Source of the DNA: an uncultured Oxalobacteraceae bacterium
Lineage (GTDB): Bacteria > Pseudomonadota > Gammaproteobacteria > Burkholderiales > Burkholderiaceae_D
Reading direction: 5' to 3'
DNA: 64,000 bases
Assembly: GCA_903893945.1 (NCBI GenBank)
Contig: CAITOF010000099.1
Span: forward strand, 1-64,000
Numbering within the stretch: the first letter of the stretch is position 1; every line of letters starts with the position of its first letter. This document shows, in pieces, positions 26,037 through 33,990 of this stretch. The translations under genes were made by a program, and so were the position numbers. The notes under the pieces were generated by a model, which was not told where the DNA came from, did no database searches, and worked only from the letters and a program-made list of their open reading frames with translations.

Positions 26037-27074
26037 ATGGCATTTCACAGAACCATCCAGAAGTTGTTGCTGACCGGGATCGCGCTACCCGAGGCGCCAC
26101 TGCCTGCCAGACCGGTTCAGCCGGTTGAGCTGGTGGTGCTGATTACCGCGATTACGCCGTTTCATCAGGCGTTCAATGCGCGCGCAATGGACTACGGCCA
26201 CCGTTACCGCAGCGCCTTCTGGGCCATATACCTGCTCAGTGCGGTGGCGGTACTTTGCGCCGGCCTGCCGCTGGCGCTGGGCTGGGATAATGACAATCAT
26301 GACATGAATCATTATTCCATCGTCTGGGTACTGGCCGAGGTGCTGGTCATACTGGGCATAGGCTTCATCTACTGGCGCGGACACCAGCAGGACTGGCAAG
26401 GGCAATGGCTCAAGGCGCGTACCACCGCCGAATTTGCCTGGTATCTTCCCCTGATCGCACCGCTGGTGGACTTCGATACACCCAGTACCCTGACGAACTG
26501 GTACAACCGTCTGTTTGACCCGCAACAACAGGCGCAGGGCGGACCCGAAGTTGACGAACTGTGCCGCAGCCTGACACCGCTGACCAGCGCGGCAATGAAG
26601 ACGGTCTGGTCTGACCCTCAATTTGTAGCCGGTTATGCGCGCTGGGCCATTGCAATTCTGGACGGTCAGTGCCATTACCATCGCAATGTGGTACACCACC
26701 AGCACGCCCTGCTGCACCGGGTGCACGCCATTAACAGCTGGCTGTTTGGTCTGACGGCAGTGGCAGCGCTGGCGCATCTGGCCGTGCATTCCCGGGTGCT
26801 GACGCTGGTCACCACGTTCTTCCCGGCGCTGGGTGCGTCGCTGCACGGTGCGCTGGCTCAGACTGAAGCCTACCGGCTCGAAGCCACATCGGCACGGATA
26901 CTGTCGGAATTGCAGCGCCTGACGACCCCGATCCGGCAGATTGTGGCTGAGCAGACCACGATGGAAAATATTGATGTGCTGCGCGCCAGTGTGCTCGCCT
27001 CTGTGGCATTAATACTGGATGAACATCAGGATTGGCATATGTTGGTTCAACCCCATCATCTGCCGCTGGGTTAG
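26037..27074 (+). CDS. four-helix membrane protein resembling SLATT effectors
   Basis: 345 residues. Four predicted membrane helices come in two pairs: ~61-82 (FWAIYLLSAVAVLCAGLPLA), ~94-113 (SIVWVLAEVLVILGIGFIYW), ~231-250 (INSWLFGLTAVAALAHLAV) and ~253-273 (LTLVTTFFPALGASLHGAL). Between the pairs lies a soluble part with WLKARTTAEFAWYLPLIAPL and NWYNRLF, and a long helical tail follows. This WxxxRxxAE pattern after a helix pair recalls the SLATT/DUF4231-like families, two-helix membrane modules linked to nucleotide-signalling conflict systems and thought to form pores. A match to a named family needs a profile search. The ATG lies 1 nt after the PGDYG stop; I chose it over a frame starting at 25965 that would overlap that gene. 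Confidence 0.7.
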   Translation: MAFHRTIQKLLLTGIALPEAPLPARPVQPVELVVLITAITPFHQAFNARAMDYGHRYRSAFWAIYLLSAVAVLCAGLPLALGWDNDNHDMNHYSIVWVLAEVLVILGIGFIYWRGHQQDWQGQWLKARTTAEFAWYLPLIAPLVDFDTPSTLTNWYNRLFDPQQQAQGGPEVDELCRSLTPLTSAAMKTVWSDPQFVAGYARWAIAILDGQCHYHRNVVHHQHALLHRVHAINSWLFGLTAVAALAHLAVHSRVLTLVTTFFPALGASLHGALAQTEAYRLEATSARILSELQRLTTPIRQIVAEQTTMENIDVLRASVLASVALILDEHQDWHMLVQPHHLPLG

Positions 27075-27142
27075 GTTATCCTGCACACAGGTTTATTTAC
27101 AGATAACGCATCAGTGCGATATTTTTGCGGTCATAACGAAAA

Positions 27143-28009
27143 ATGAAAAACTACGGTCAACGGTTCAGGATTTTTGTATCAGCACTACTGGTGGCGGGTG
27201 CGTCATCGGTCTGTGCTGCGGAAATCGTACATTATCCGCTTCCGGAAAGCGACACGGATGTGCGCTTTGTGTATCCGCTTAAACTGCTCGAACTGGTGTT
27301 AAAAAAGTCAAACGGCAATTATTTGCTGGTGCCGGGCAAAACGGTGATGCAGCAAAAGCGCGCGCTGGCGGAACTGGAAGCTGAAAGTCCCGATTTGCAG
27401 ATAATGTGGTCGATGACGACAATCGAACGCGAGGCCAAGTTGCTGCCAATTCGAATTCCGATTGATAAAGGGCTGCTCGGCTGGCGCATATCGCTGGTCA
27501 TGAAAAACAACGCGGACCTGTTCAGGCAGGTGAAAACCATCGCTGATCTTGACCCTTATGAGGCAGGTCAGGAAGTCTATTGGCCGGACTTTGAAATATT
27601 CCAGTATAACAAACTGAAAGTGGTTGGCACCTCGTACTATGACTCGACCTTCAAAATGCTTGAAAATAACCGTTTTCAGTACTTTCCCCGTTCAATACTG
27701 GAAATCAGTGCGGAAATGCTTCTGCACAAATCAGAAGGTGTGGTGATAGAAAAACATATTGCATTTCACTATCCGGCGGCCAGCTATTTTTTCGTGAACA
27801 AGAAGAACAGGGAACTCGCTGAGAATGTCCGGACAGGACTGGAAAGAGCGCTCAAGGATGGGTCGTTTGACAGCCTTTTTAAAGAGTACCACAATATCGC
27901 GTCGTTAAATTCGATGCTGAGCGGCAGGACCATTATCGAACTGCATAATCCCCTGTTGCCCGAGGAAACGCCCATCGCCAGAAAAGAATACTGGTATGTT
28001 CCAAACTGA
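27143..28009 (+). CDS. periplasmic solute-binding-like protein (type 2 PBP fold)
   Basis: 288 residues with a signal peptide ending near VCA/AEIVH. The rest resembles the type 2 periplasmic-binding proteins without a clear ligand: LLELVLKKSNGNYLLVPG, a central KTIADLDPYEAGQ hinge-like segment, a FFVNKKNRELAENVRTGLERAL C-terminal helix pair and FDSLFKEYH, as in uptake or sensor binding proteins. No permease or ATPase gene is adjacent, so it may be a stand-alone sensor. It lies 68 nt after the membrane-protein gene of the defence-like operon on the same strand; the gap suggests a separate unit, though read-through is possible. Confidence 0.7.
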   Translation: MKNYGQRFRIFVSALLVAGASSVCAAEIVHYPLPESDTDVRFVYPLKLLELVLKKSNGNYLLVPGKTVMQQKRALAELEAESPDLQIMWSMTTIEREAKLLPIRIPIDKGLLGWRISLVMKNNADLFRQVKTIADLDPYEAGQEVYWPDFEIFQYNKLKVVGTSYYDSTFKMLENNRFQYFPRSILEISAEMLLHKSEGVVIEKHIAFHYPAASYFFVNKKNRELAENVRTGLERALKDGSFDSLFKEYHNIASLNSMLSGRTIIELHNPLLPEETPIARKEYWYVPN

Positions 28010-28063
28010 TGCACCTACTAACCGGCCGGCGCGATGCCGGTGATAAGCCACGAGGAATTGCCA

Positions 28064-28882
28064 ATGACGGAACAGACAGCGCATGCAAAAATCATCGTGG
28101 TGACCGGCGCCTCGTCCGGTTTCGGGGAGCAGATTGCCAAGGCACTGGCACTGGCAGGTCATCGCGTATTTGGTACCAGTCGGAACCACAAGCCGGATGC
28201 GGATGGCGTCAGAATGGTCCGGCTCGATGTCACCGACGACGCCTCGGTGGCTGCCTGCATAGCCCTGGTGATGGCTGAAGCTGGCCGAATCGACGTGTTG
28301 GTCAATAATGCCGGTATGGGAATCTGTGGTGCCATTGAAGACACGTCGCTCGCCGAGGCGCAGGCACAGCTGGATACCAATTTCTGGGGCGCAGTGCGTC
28401 TGATACAGGGCATACTGCCGATCATGAGAAATCAGCGCAGCGGCCGAATTGTTACCATAGGTTCGCTGGCCGGTCACGCCGCATTACCCTATCAGGCCTT
28501 TTACAGCGCGAGCAAATTTGCCCTGGAAGGACTTAATGAGGCACTGCGCCTGGAACTGACCGGAACGGGTATTGATGCAACGATTATCTGCCCGGGCGAT
28601 TTCAGAACCGGGTTTACCGCCGCGCGCCGCGTTGCAGAAAAAGCGGCGGGAAGTTTTTATGCAGGCAAAATGGAGCGGACGGTAAAAATCTATGAGCGGG
28701 ACGAACTCAACGGCGCGGACCCCGCGCAGGTTGCCCGACTGGTGGTGACAATTGTGCGCGCCGGAAAAGTCCGTGTGCGCTATTCGGTGGGCAAGTTCGA
28801 ACAGCGATTTGGTATTCTGCTCAAACGCTGGCTGCCACCGGAATGGTTTGAACTGATCATGCAATCGACCTATCAGTTGTGA
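28064..28882 (+). CDS. SDR-family oxidoreductase (classical type)
   Basis: 272 residues. The NAD(P)-binding motif VVTGASSGFGEQIA is at the N terminus, LDVTDD follows, then NNAGMG and the active-site Ser (TIGSLAGHAA) with Tyr-x-x-x-Lys (YSASKFALEGL). This is a classical short-chain dehydrogenase; the Ser after TGAS favours NADP only weakly, and the substrate is unknown. The ATG was chosen because GAGGAA lies 7 nt upstream; ten additional upstream codons (from 28034) lack a ribosome site. It is cytoplasmic. Confidence 0.88.
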   Translation: MTEQTAHAKIIVVTGASSGFGEQIAKALALAGHRVFGTSRNHKPDADGVRMVRLDVTDDASVAACIALVMAEAGRIDVLVNNAGMGICGAIEDTSLAEAQAQLDTNFWGAVRLIQGILPIMRNQRSGRIVTIGSLAGHAALPYQAFYSASKFALEGLNEALRLELTGTGIDATIICPGDFRTGFTAARRVAEKAAGSFYAGKMERTVKIYERDELNGADPAQVARLVVTIVRAGKVRVRYSVGKFEQRFGILLKRWLPPEWFELIMQSTYQL

Positions 28883-28911
28883 TCCGGTCCGGATGCCCTG
28901 TCAGCATTGGG

Positions 28912-29541
28912 TCAGGCCTTCATCGATGCCATGATCAGCGCAAAAACCATGAATACAGTGCCGGTTATCCGGTTGAACATGACAAGAACGCTGGCCTGTT
29001 TCAGGTAAACCGCCAGAGTCTGGCCGCCAATCGCATAAACCAGATACCAGCTGGTTTCAATGATCACAAACGTGCACAGCAAAATGCCGAATTGCGGCAG
29101 TTGCGGTAGCGACGGGTTCAGAAACTGCGGAAAAAACGCCGCAGCAAAAAGTATCGCTTTCGGATTGCTGGCTGCCGTCATGAAACCGGTTCTGAACAAG
29201 GCGCTCCCACCGGGCTGGCTGACCGGTTCAGTCACCACCGCGTCCTGCTGAACCTCGACGGGCGCCCGAATAAGGCGAAAACCGAGATAGGTAAGATAAA
29301 GTGCGCCGCCCCAGCGCAAAATGTCGAAGAGCGTGGGTGCATTGTGCAGCAGGACGCCCAGCCCGGCAGCGGACGCAGTCTGCATAATAAGCAACGCAGT
29401 CAGGCAGCCCAGTGCACTCCATACCGCAGAGTGAACGTTAAACCGTACGCTCTGGCTCAAGACCAGCAGCATATTCGGGCCAGGTGTGGCCGAAATGAAG
29501 AAGGTGGCGGTAGCAAACAGCCACCAGGTATGGGTATTCAT
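28912..29541 (-). CDS. LysE/RhtB-family exporter
   Basis: 209 residues with six hydrophobic segments. The N-terminal signature FISATPGPNMLLVLSQS is the LysE-family motif. The family exports amino acids (lysine, threonine, homoserine and others) through the inner membrane; the substrate is not evident. It is transcribed convergently with the upstream SDR gene, 29 nt from its stop, and no regulator of the LysG type is adjacent. Confidence 0.88.
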   Translation of the reverse strand: MNTHTWWLFATATFFISATPGPNMLLVLSQSVRFNVHSAVWSALGCLTALLIMQTASAAGLGVLLHNAPTLFDILRWGGALYLTYLGFRLIRAPVEVQQDAVVTEPVSQPGGSALFRTGFMTAASNPKAILFAAAFFPQFLNPSLPQLPQFGILLCTFVIIETSWYLVYAIGGQTLAVYLKQASVLVMFNRITGTVFMVFALIMASMKA

Positions 29542-29691
29542 GGGCGAGAGCCACCAATATTATACGGGAGCAGGGATTATCCCATAATTCGCTACCCGTC
29601 AGGGGGGCGGTAATCGCGATGGGCGTTGCAAAATAATATCAGGTAGGCGACCATAGCCGGGAAATTGACTCTGGAAATGTGCTTTAGCTAA

Positions 29692-30210
29692 ATGAAAACG
29701 TACAAAATACGAACTGCCAATGTCAGCGATGCCGGACAACTCGCGCTGTTACAGGAGCGTACGTTTCGCGACACCTTTGAAGCAGCCAATAACGCTGAGG
29801 ATATGACGCAGCACTGTGCCGTCAGTTACAGTGCTGCGATACAGGAAGCGGAAATTCGCCATAGTGACATGATTACGCTGGTGTGCGAACAGGGCGGTGC
29901 GCTCATCGCATTTACGCAATTGCGCTGGAAAGAGGTGCCAGGAATTGCCACGCGGACTAAGCCGCTCGAGATCTATCGCCTGTATGTCGATAGGCCCTGG
30001 CATGGTCAGGGAATTGCGCAGGATGTCATGGATTTTATTCTTACCCTGGCAAAGCAGCTCGGGTCGGACCAGATCTGGCTGGGCGTGTGGGAGAATAATC
30101 TGCGCGCCACCAGCTTCTACCGCAAGTACGGTTTTGCCGAAGTCAGTGAACACATATTCATGGTGGGTTCGGATCCGCAGCGCGACATTATCATGATGCG
30201 CTCTGTCTGA
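29692..30210 (+). CDS. GNAT-family N-acetyltransferase
   Basis: 172 residues. The acetyl-CoA-binding strand-turn-helix is LYVDRPWHGQGIAQDVMDFI (Q/RxxGxG/A form), followed by IWLGVWENNLRATSFYRKYGF, the usual motif B with conserved Asn, Tyr and GF. It resembles the RimI/spermidine-acetyltransferase-like set; the acceptor is not known. It ends 29 nt from the convergent SDR gene. Confidence 0.88.
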   Translation: MKTYKIRTANVSDAGQLALLQERTFRDTFEAANNAEDMTQHCAVSYSAAIQEAEIRHSDMITLVCEQGGALIAFTQLRWKEVPGIATRTKPLEIYRLYVDRPWHGQGIAQDVMDFILTLAKQLGSDQIWLGVWENNLRATSFYRKYGFAEVSEHIFMVGSDPQRDIIMMRSV

Positions 30211-30239
30211 GCACCAGCAGCAGGGCCATGACGGTTTGT

Positions 30240-31064
30240 TCAATAGTACAGTTCCCTGGGGCCTTTGTATTCCTGCAAAGCGTTACCTCCGTCGACGACG
30301 ATCATCTGGCCGGTCAGATAACTGCACGCGGCGCTGGATAAAAAGCCGACCACTTCAGCGATTTCATCCGGCCGGCCCGGGCGACCCACCGGCGTATGCT
30401 GGCCCGCCGCGATTTCTTCGGCAAAGCTCGATTCGGTCGCGATCCAGCCCGGCGCGACCGCATTTACCATGACATTATGCGAAGCGACTTCATGGGCCAG
30501 GGCCCGGGTCAGCCCGACCATGGCGGACTTGGCGGCGCTGTAGCCGGACGAGCCGGGTACCGTGACCAGCGGTCCGGTGACCGACGAAATATTGACGATG
30601 CGGCCATAATGCTGCTTCAGCATAAAAGGTAACACGGCGCGGGTCACATGGAAGCAGGTATGGAGGTTAAGATCCATGTCCCGCTGCCATTGTTCAAATG
30701 TGCTGTCCTGGAATAGCGGGCCGTCAGTACTGGTGTCTTTACCGGTTTGCACCATGCCCGCATTATTGATCAGAATGTCAATGCGACCATAGCGGGCGAT
30801 GACCGCATTGACCAGTTGCTGCGCCTGTGCCTCGTCGGTGAGATCGGCAACAAACGAAAAATGCGCTTCATTGCCGAGTTCGCCGAGTTCGCCGACTTCT
30901 CGCAATTCCTCGAGTTCTTTCAGTCGCTCGTGTATGCGTCCGGTCGTCGAACTGATGGCCACTTCGGCGCCGCTTAACGCCAGCAGTCGGGCACAGGCCA
31001 TGCCTATGCCTTCAGCACTGCCGGCACCGGTAATCAGGGCGACTTTTCCTTGCATGCGGGTCAT
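30240..31064 (-). CDS. SDR-family oxidoreductase (FabG-like) with acidic insertion
   Basis: 274 residues. The nucleotide-binding motif TGAGSAEGIGMA, NNAGM, catalytic Ser in NISSVTGP, YSAAK and the C-terminal YLTGQMIVVDGGNAL are all present as in FabG/3-oxoacyl reductases. Between the second beta strand (AEVAISSTTGR) and ADLTDE is a low-complexity stretch, LKELEELREVGELGELG, encoded by short imperfect repeats at about 30878-30915; it is longer than in typical FabG. The fold could accommodate it as a surface loop. The substrate is unknown. Confidence 0.88.
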   Translation of the reverse strand: MTRMQGKVALITGAGSAEGIGMACARLLALSGAEVAISSTTGRIHERLKELEELREVGELGELGNEAHFSFVADLTDEAQAQQLVNAVIARYGRIDILINNAGMVQTGKDTSTDGPLFQDSTFEQWQRDMDLNLHTCFHVTRAVLPFMLKQHYGRIVNISSVTGPLVTVPGSSGYSAAKSAMVGLTRALAHEVASHNVMVNAVAPGWIATESSFAEEIAAGQHTPVGRPGRPDEIAEVVGFLSSAACSYLTGQMIVVDGGNALQEYKGPRELYY

Positions 31065-31307
31065 GAAATTTTCCGGTGAGTGAGGTTCAAACCGATTTTT
31101 GCATTTACCCGTTGTTCCGTCAACGAACTAATGATGTTTATCATTTACGGGACGCGGGTTAGTAGGCATAATCTGCCACTGGAACGCAAGTCGTCGGCCG
31201 ACCTGATCTGGCCATCAACTTTGCCGAAGGTGCTATTGCTGCAAGCCGGGAATAAATTGATTTGTTATTTTATAGCTAATAATTCCAGTCGTAAAAGGGT
31301 GAACACG

Positions 31308-32450
31308 GTGAATCGCAATCGGAAAATGACAGACTCGCTCAGGATGGCACTGGTTCTGTTGCTGACCGTCCTTTACCCCGCCATTTCCAGCGCCGCCACG
31401 CCGCCGCCGGACCGATCGGATGAAAAAATTCTCAATGTGTATAACTGGTCTGACTATATTGGTGAAGACACGGTGAAGAATTTTGAAAAAGAAACCGGTA
31501 TCAAGGTTAATTACGACATCTTTGACAGCAATGAAATTTTGATGGCAAAACTGAAAGCCGGAAAATCGGGTTACGATATTGTCATGCCTTCGGCCACTTA
31601 TGCGGCTATCGAAATCAATGCGAAACTGCTGCGCAAAATCGATAAAAGCAAACTGCCCAATCGGGTCAATCTTGACCCGAAAGTCGGCGTCCAGATACAG
31701 AAAGTGGATCCGGGTGAGGATTACCTTGTACCCTGGTCGTACAGTTTTACGACGGTTGCCATCAACGCGGCGAAAGTCAGGAAAGCACTCGGGCCGATGC
31801 CAATGCCGGCCAATCCGTGGGATCTGGTGTTTGACCAGAAATACATCTCGAAACTGGCCTCCTGCGGCGTGTCCATTCTGGATTCGCCGGGCGACATGCT
31901 GATGATCGAGCTGGCGTATGTCGGTAAGGATCCCTATTCAACCCGTCCCGCCGATTATGAACTGGTCGACAGCATGACCCGGAAAATCCGACCGTATGTA
32001 ACCCTGTTCAGCGCGGACAGTTATCTGAATGAGCTGGCCAATGGCGGGGTGTGTCTTGCTGTCGGCTGGTCAGGTGACTTCAGTATAGCCAGGCGACGTG
32101 CCAGGGCGGCAAAGAATGGCAATGACATAGTGACGTTAATTCCCAGGAAAGGCATGGTTTTTGTGTTCGATGCCATGGCCATACCGGTGGATGCGCCGCA
32201 TTACCAGAATGCGCTGTTGTGGATGAATTACATTCTGCGCCCGGAAGTCGCCGCCGGCATATCAAACAAGGTGTCAACGGCGTCGCCGAATCTGGCCAGT
32301 CGGCCGTTCATACTGAAGGAACTGCTGGATGACAGAACACTCTTTCTGAGTGAAGAGGACATGAACAGTGCGACTCCCATACAACCCGGTACGATGGAAC
32401 TGATGCGTCTGCATTCCAGGGCCTTTACCAAATTTAAAAGTGGGCTTTAA
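31308..32450 (+). CDS. PotD/PotF-like polyamine-type substrate-binding protein
   Basis: 380 residues from a GTG preceded by AAAAGGG (31293-31299) at 8 nt; an ATG at 31326 would also keep the signal peptide (ALVLLLTVLYPAISSA/A). The mature protein begins with the family signature LNVYNWSDYIGEDTVKNFEKETGI, followed by VNYDIFDSNEILMAKL, and has GYDIVMPSA, LVPWSYSFTTVAIN and NGGVCLAVGWSGD, all typical of PotF-type putrescine/spermidine-binding proteins. No PotGHI-type ATPase or permease lies in the window; the downstream genes form a Liv-type transporter instead. It may therefore be an orphan binding protein. Confidence 0.88.
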   Translation: MNRNRKMTDSLRMALVLLLTVLYPAISSAATPPPDRSDEKILNVYNWSDYIGEDTVKNFEKETGIKVNYDIFDSNEILMAKLKAGKSGYDIVMPSATYAAIEINAKLLRKIDKSKLPNRVNLDPKVGVQIQKVDPGEDYLVPWSYSFTTVAINAAKVRKALGPMPMPANPWDLVFDQKYISKLASCGVSILDSPGDMLMIELAYVGKDPYSTRPADYELVDSMTRKIRPYVTLFSADSYLNELANGGVCLAVGWSGDFSIARRRARAAKNGNDIVTLIPRKGMVFVFDAMAIPVDAPHYQNALLWMNYILRPEVAAGISNKVSTASPNLASRPFILKELLDDRTLFLSEEDMNSATPIQPGTMELMRLHSRAFTKFKSGL

Positions 32451-32497
32451 TGGTGTCCTGAACCGGCAATAACAAACCCGTTTAATAACAAGGAAAA

Positions 32498-33265
32498 ATG
32501 ATGCAAGACGTCATTCTTGAGACAAAAAGACTGTGCAGGGAATTCAGGGGATTTGCAGCGCTCAGTGATGTAGATTTAACCATTCAGCGCGGACATATCC
32601 ATGCGCTGATCGGGCCCAATGGCGCCGGAAAAACAACCTGCTTCAATTTGCTCACCAAATTTCTGCCACCGACCTCGGGACAGATCATGTTCAATGGCGC
32701 TGACATTACGGCCGATTCACCGGCAACCATTGCCAACCGGGGGGTGATCCGCTCGTTTCAGATTTCTGCGGTTTTCCCCCACATGACGGTACTTGACAAC
32801 GTCCGGATCGGACTGCAGAGCAAGCTAGGTACCTCATTTCATTTCTGGAAAAGTGTCTCGAGCCTGAACAGTCTGAACGAACAGGCAATGGCCCTGCTGG
32901 AACAGGTTGATCTGGCTGGCTTGGCATCTATGCAGACCAGAAACCTGCCGTACGGCCGGAAACGCGCCCTGGAAATTGCCACGACGCTGGCGATGAATCC
33001 TGAATTGATGCTACTGGATGAACCCACGCAGGGAATGGGACATGAAGACGTCAGCCGCATCATCGAGTTAATCCGGAAGGTCGCCGTGGGCCGTACCATA
33101 CTGATGGTGGAACATAATATGAGCGTTGTGTCGGGCCTGTGCGATCAAATCACCGTACTGCAACGGGGTCGGGTATTGGCCGAGGGCAGCTATGCTGACG
33201 TGTCGCGCAACACGGCAGTGATTGAAGCGTATATGGGAACGGATGAAACAGAGATGCACGCATGA
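32498..33265 (+). CDS. livG: Liv-type ABC transporter ATP-binding protein (LivG-like)
   Basis: 255 residues. Walker A GPNGAGKTT, the Q-loop region VIRSFQIS, the ABC signature position (here NLPYGRKRALEIATTLA), Walker B LMLLDEPTQGM and switch histidine EHNM are visible. The length and the insertion after Walker A fit the LivG subtype of the branched-chain amino-acid/urea/amide ABC family. The start is either ATG 32498 or the adjacent ATG 32501; AAGGA at 32490-32494 suits the second slightly better. First gene of a five-gene transporter operon, overlapping the next by 4 nt. Confidence 0.92.
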   Translation: MMQDVILETKRLCREFRGFAALSDVDLTIQRGHIHALIGPNGAGKTTCFNLLTKFLPPTSGQIMFNGADITADSPATIANRGVIRSFQISAVFPHMTVLDNVRIGLQSKLGTSFHFWKSVSSLNSLNEQAMALLEQVDLAGLASMQTRNLPYGRKRALEIATTLAMNPELMLLDEPTQGMGHEDVSRIIELIRKVAVGRTILMVEHNMSVVSGLCDQITVLQRGRVLAEGSYADVSRNTAVIEAYMGTDETEMHA

Positions 33266-33966
33266 ACATGTTAGAAATTCATCAATTGAACAGCTGGTAC
33301 GGCGAATCGCACATCCTGCATAATCTGGATTTGTCAGTACCACAGGGGCAGGTGGTCACGCTGCTGGGAAGAAACGGCGCGGGACGTACCACCATTTTGC
33401 GATCCATCATGGGGTTGCTGGAAAAGCGCAAAGGATCGATCCTGATTCGCGGTATCGAAGCCATCCGGATGCCAACCTACCGGATTGCGCACCTGGGTGT
33501 GGGTTACTGTCCTGAAGAGCGAGCCATATTTTCGTCACTGTCCACCAGGGAAAATCTGTTACTGCCGCCGGTCGTGTCAAAAACAGAATCAGGCATGTCG
33601 GTCGAGGAAATCTATGCCATGTTCCCCAATCTGAAGGAGCGCGAAGCCAGTCAGGGTACGCGCCTGTCAGGCGGTGAGCAGCAGATGCTGTCGCTCGCGC
33701 GCATTCTGCGCACCGGCGCGAAATTTTTGCTGCTGGACGAAATATCTGAAGGTCTGGCGCCCGTGATTGTTCAGACGCTGGCAAAAACCATCCGAACCCT
33801 GAAAGAGAAGGGGTATACGATACTGTTGGTGGAGCAGAATTTCCGTTTTGCCGCACCACTGACCGATTATTTTTATGTAGTAGAGCATGGACAGGTAGTT
33901 GAGGCGTTTGCAGCCGGTGAGTTGGCAAAAAAAATGCCGGTCTTGACTGCACTGTTGGGTGTGTAA
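33262..33966 (+). CDS. livF: Liv-type ABC transporter ATP-binding protein (LivF-like), Walker A Lys replaced by Arg
   Basis: 234 residues. It pairs with the preceding LivG-like ATPase. The Walker A reads GRNGAGRTT (residues 36-44), with Arg42 (codon CGT, 33385-33387) where the phosphate-binding lysine normally sits. The signature LSGGEQQMLSLARIL, Walker B FLLLDEISEGL and switch region VEQN are intact. The substitution suggests that this site is weak or noncanonical while the LivG site drives transport. I have a recollection that similar Arg variants occur in some betaproteobacterial relatives, but I could not check. Confidence 0.9.
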   Translation: MNMLEIHQLNSWYGESHILHNLDLSVPQGQVVTLLGRNGAGRTTILRSIMGLLEKRKGSILIRGIEAIRMPTYRIAHLGVGYCPEERAIFSSLSTRENLLLPPVVSKTESGMSVEEIYAMFPNLKEREASQGTRLSGGEQQMLSLARILRTGAKFLLLDEISEGLAPVIVQTLAKTIRTLKEKGYTILLVEQNFRFAAPLTDYFYVVEHGQVVEAFAAGELAKKMPVLTALLGV

Positions 33967-33990
33967 TTCATTTTATCAATGGGGACGACA

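Noticed and set aside
26085-26846. 253-codon open frame on the minus strand
   Set aside because: It is antisense to the four-helix membrane-protein gene, rich in Arg/Gln/His as expected of a shadow frame, has no ribosome site and no domain.
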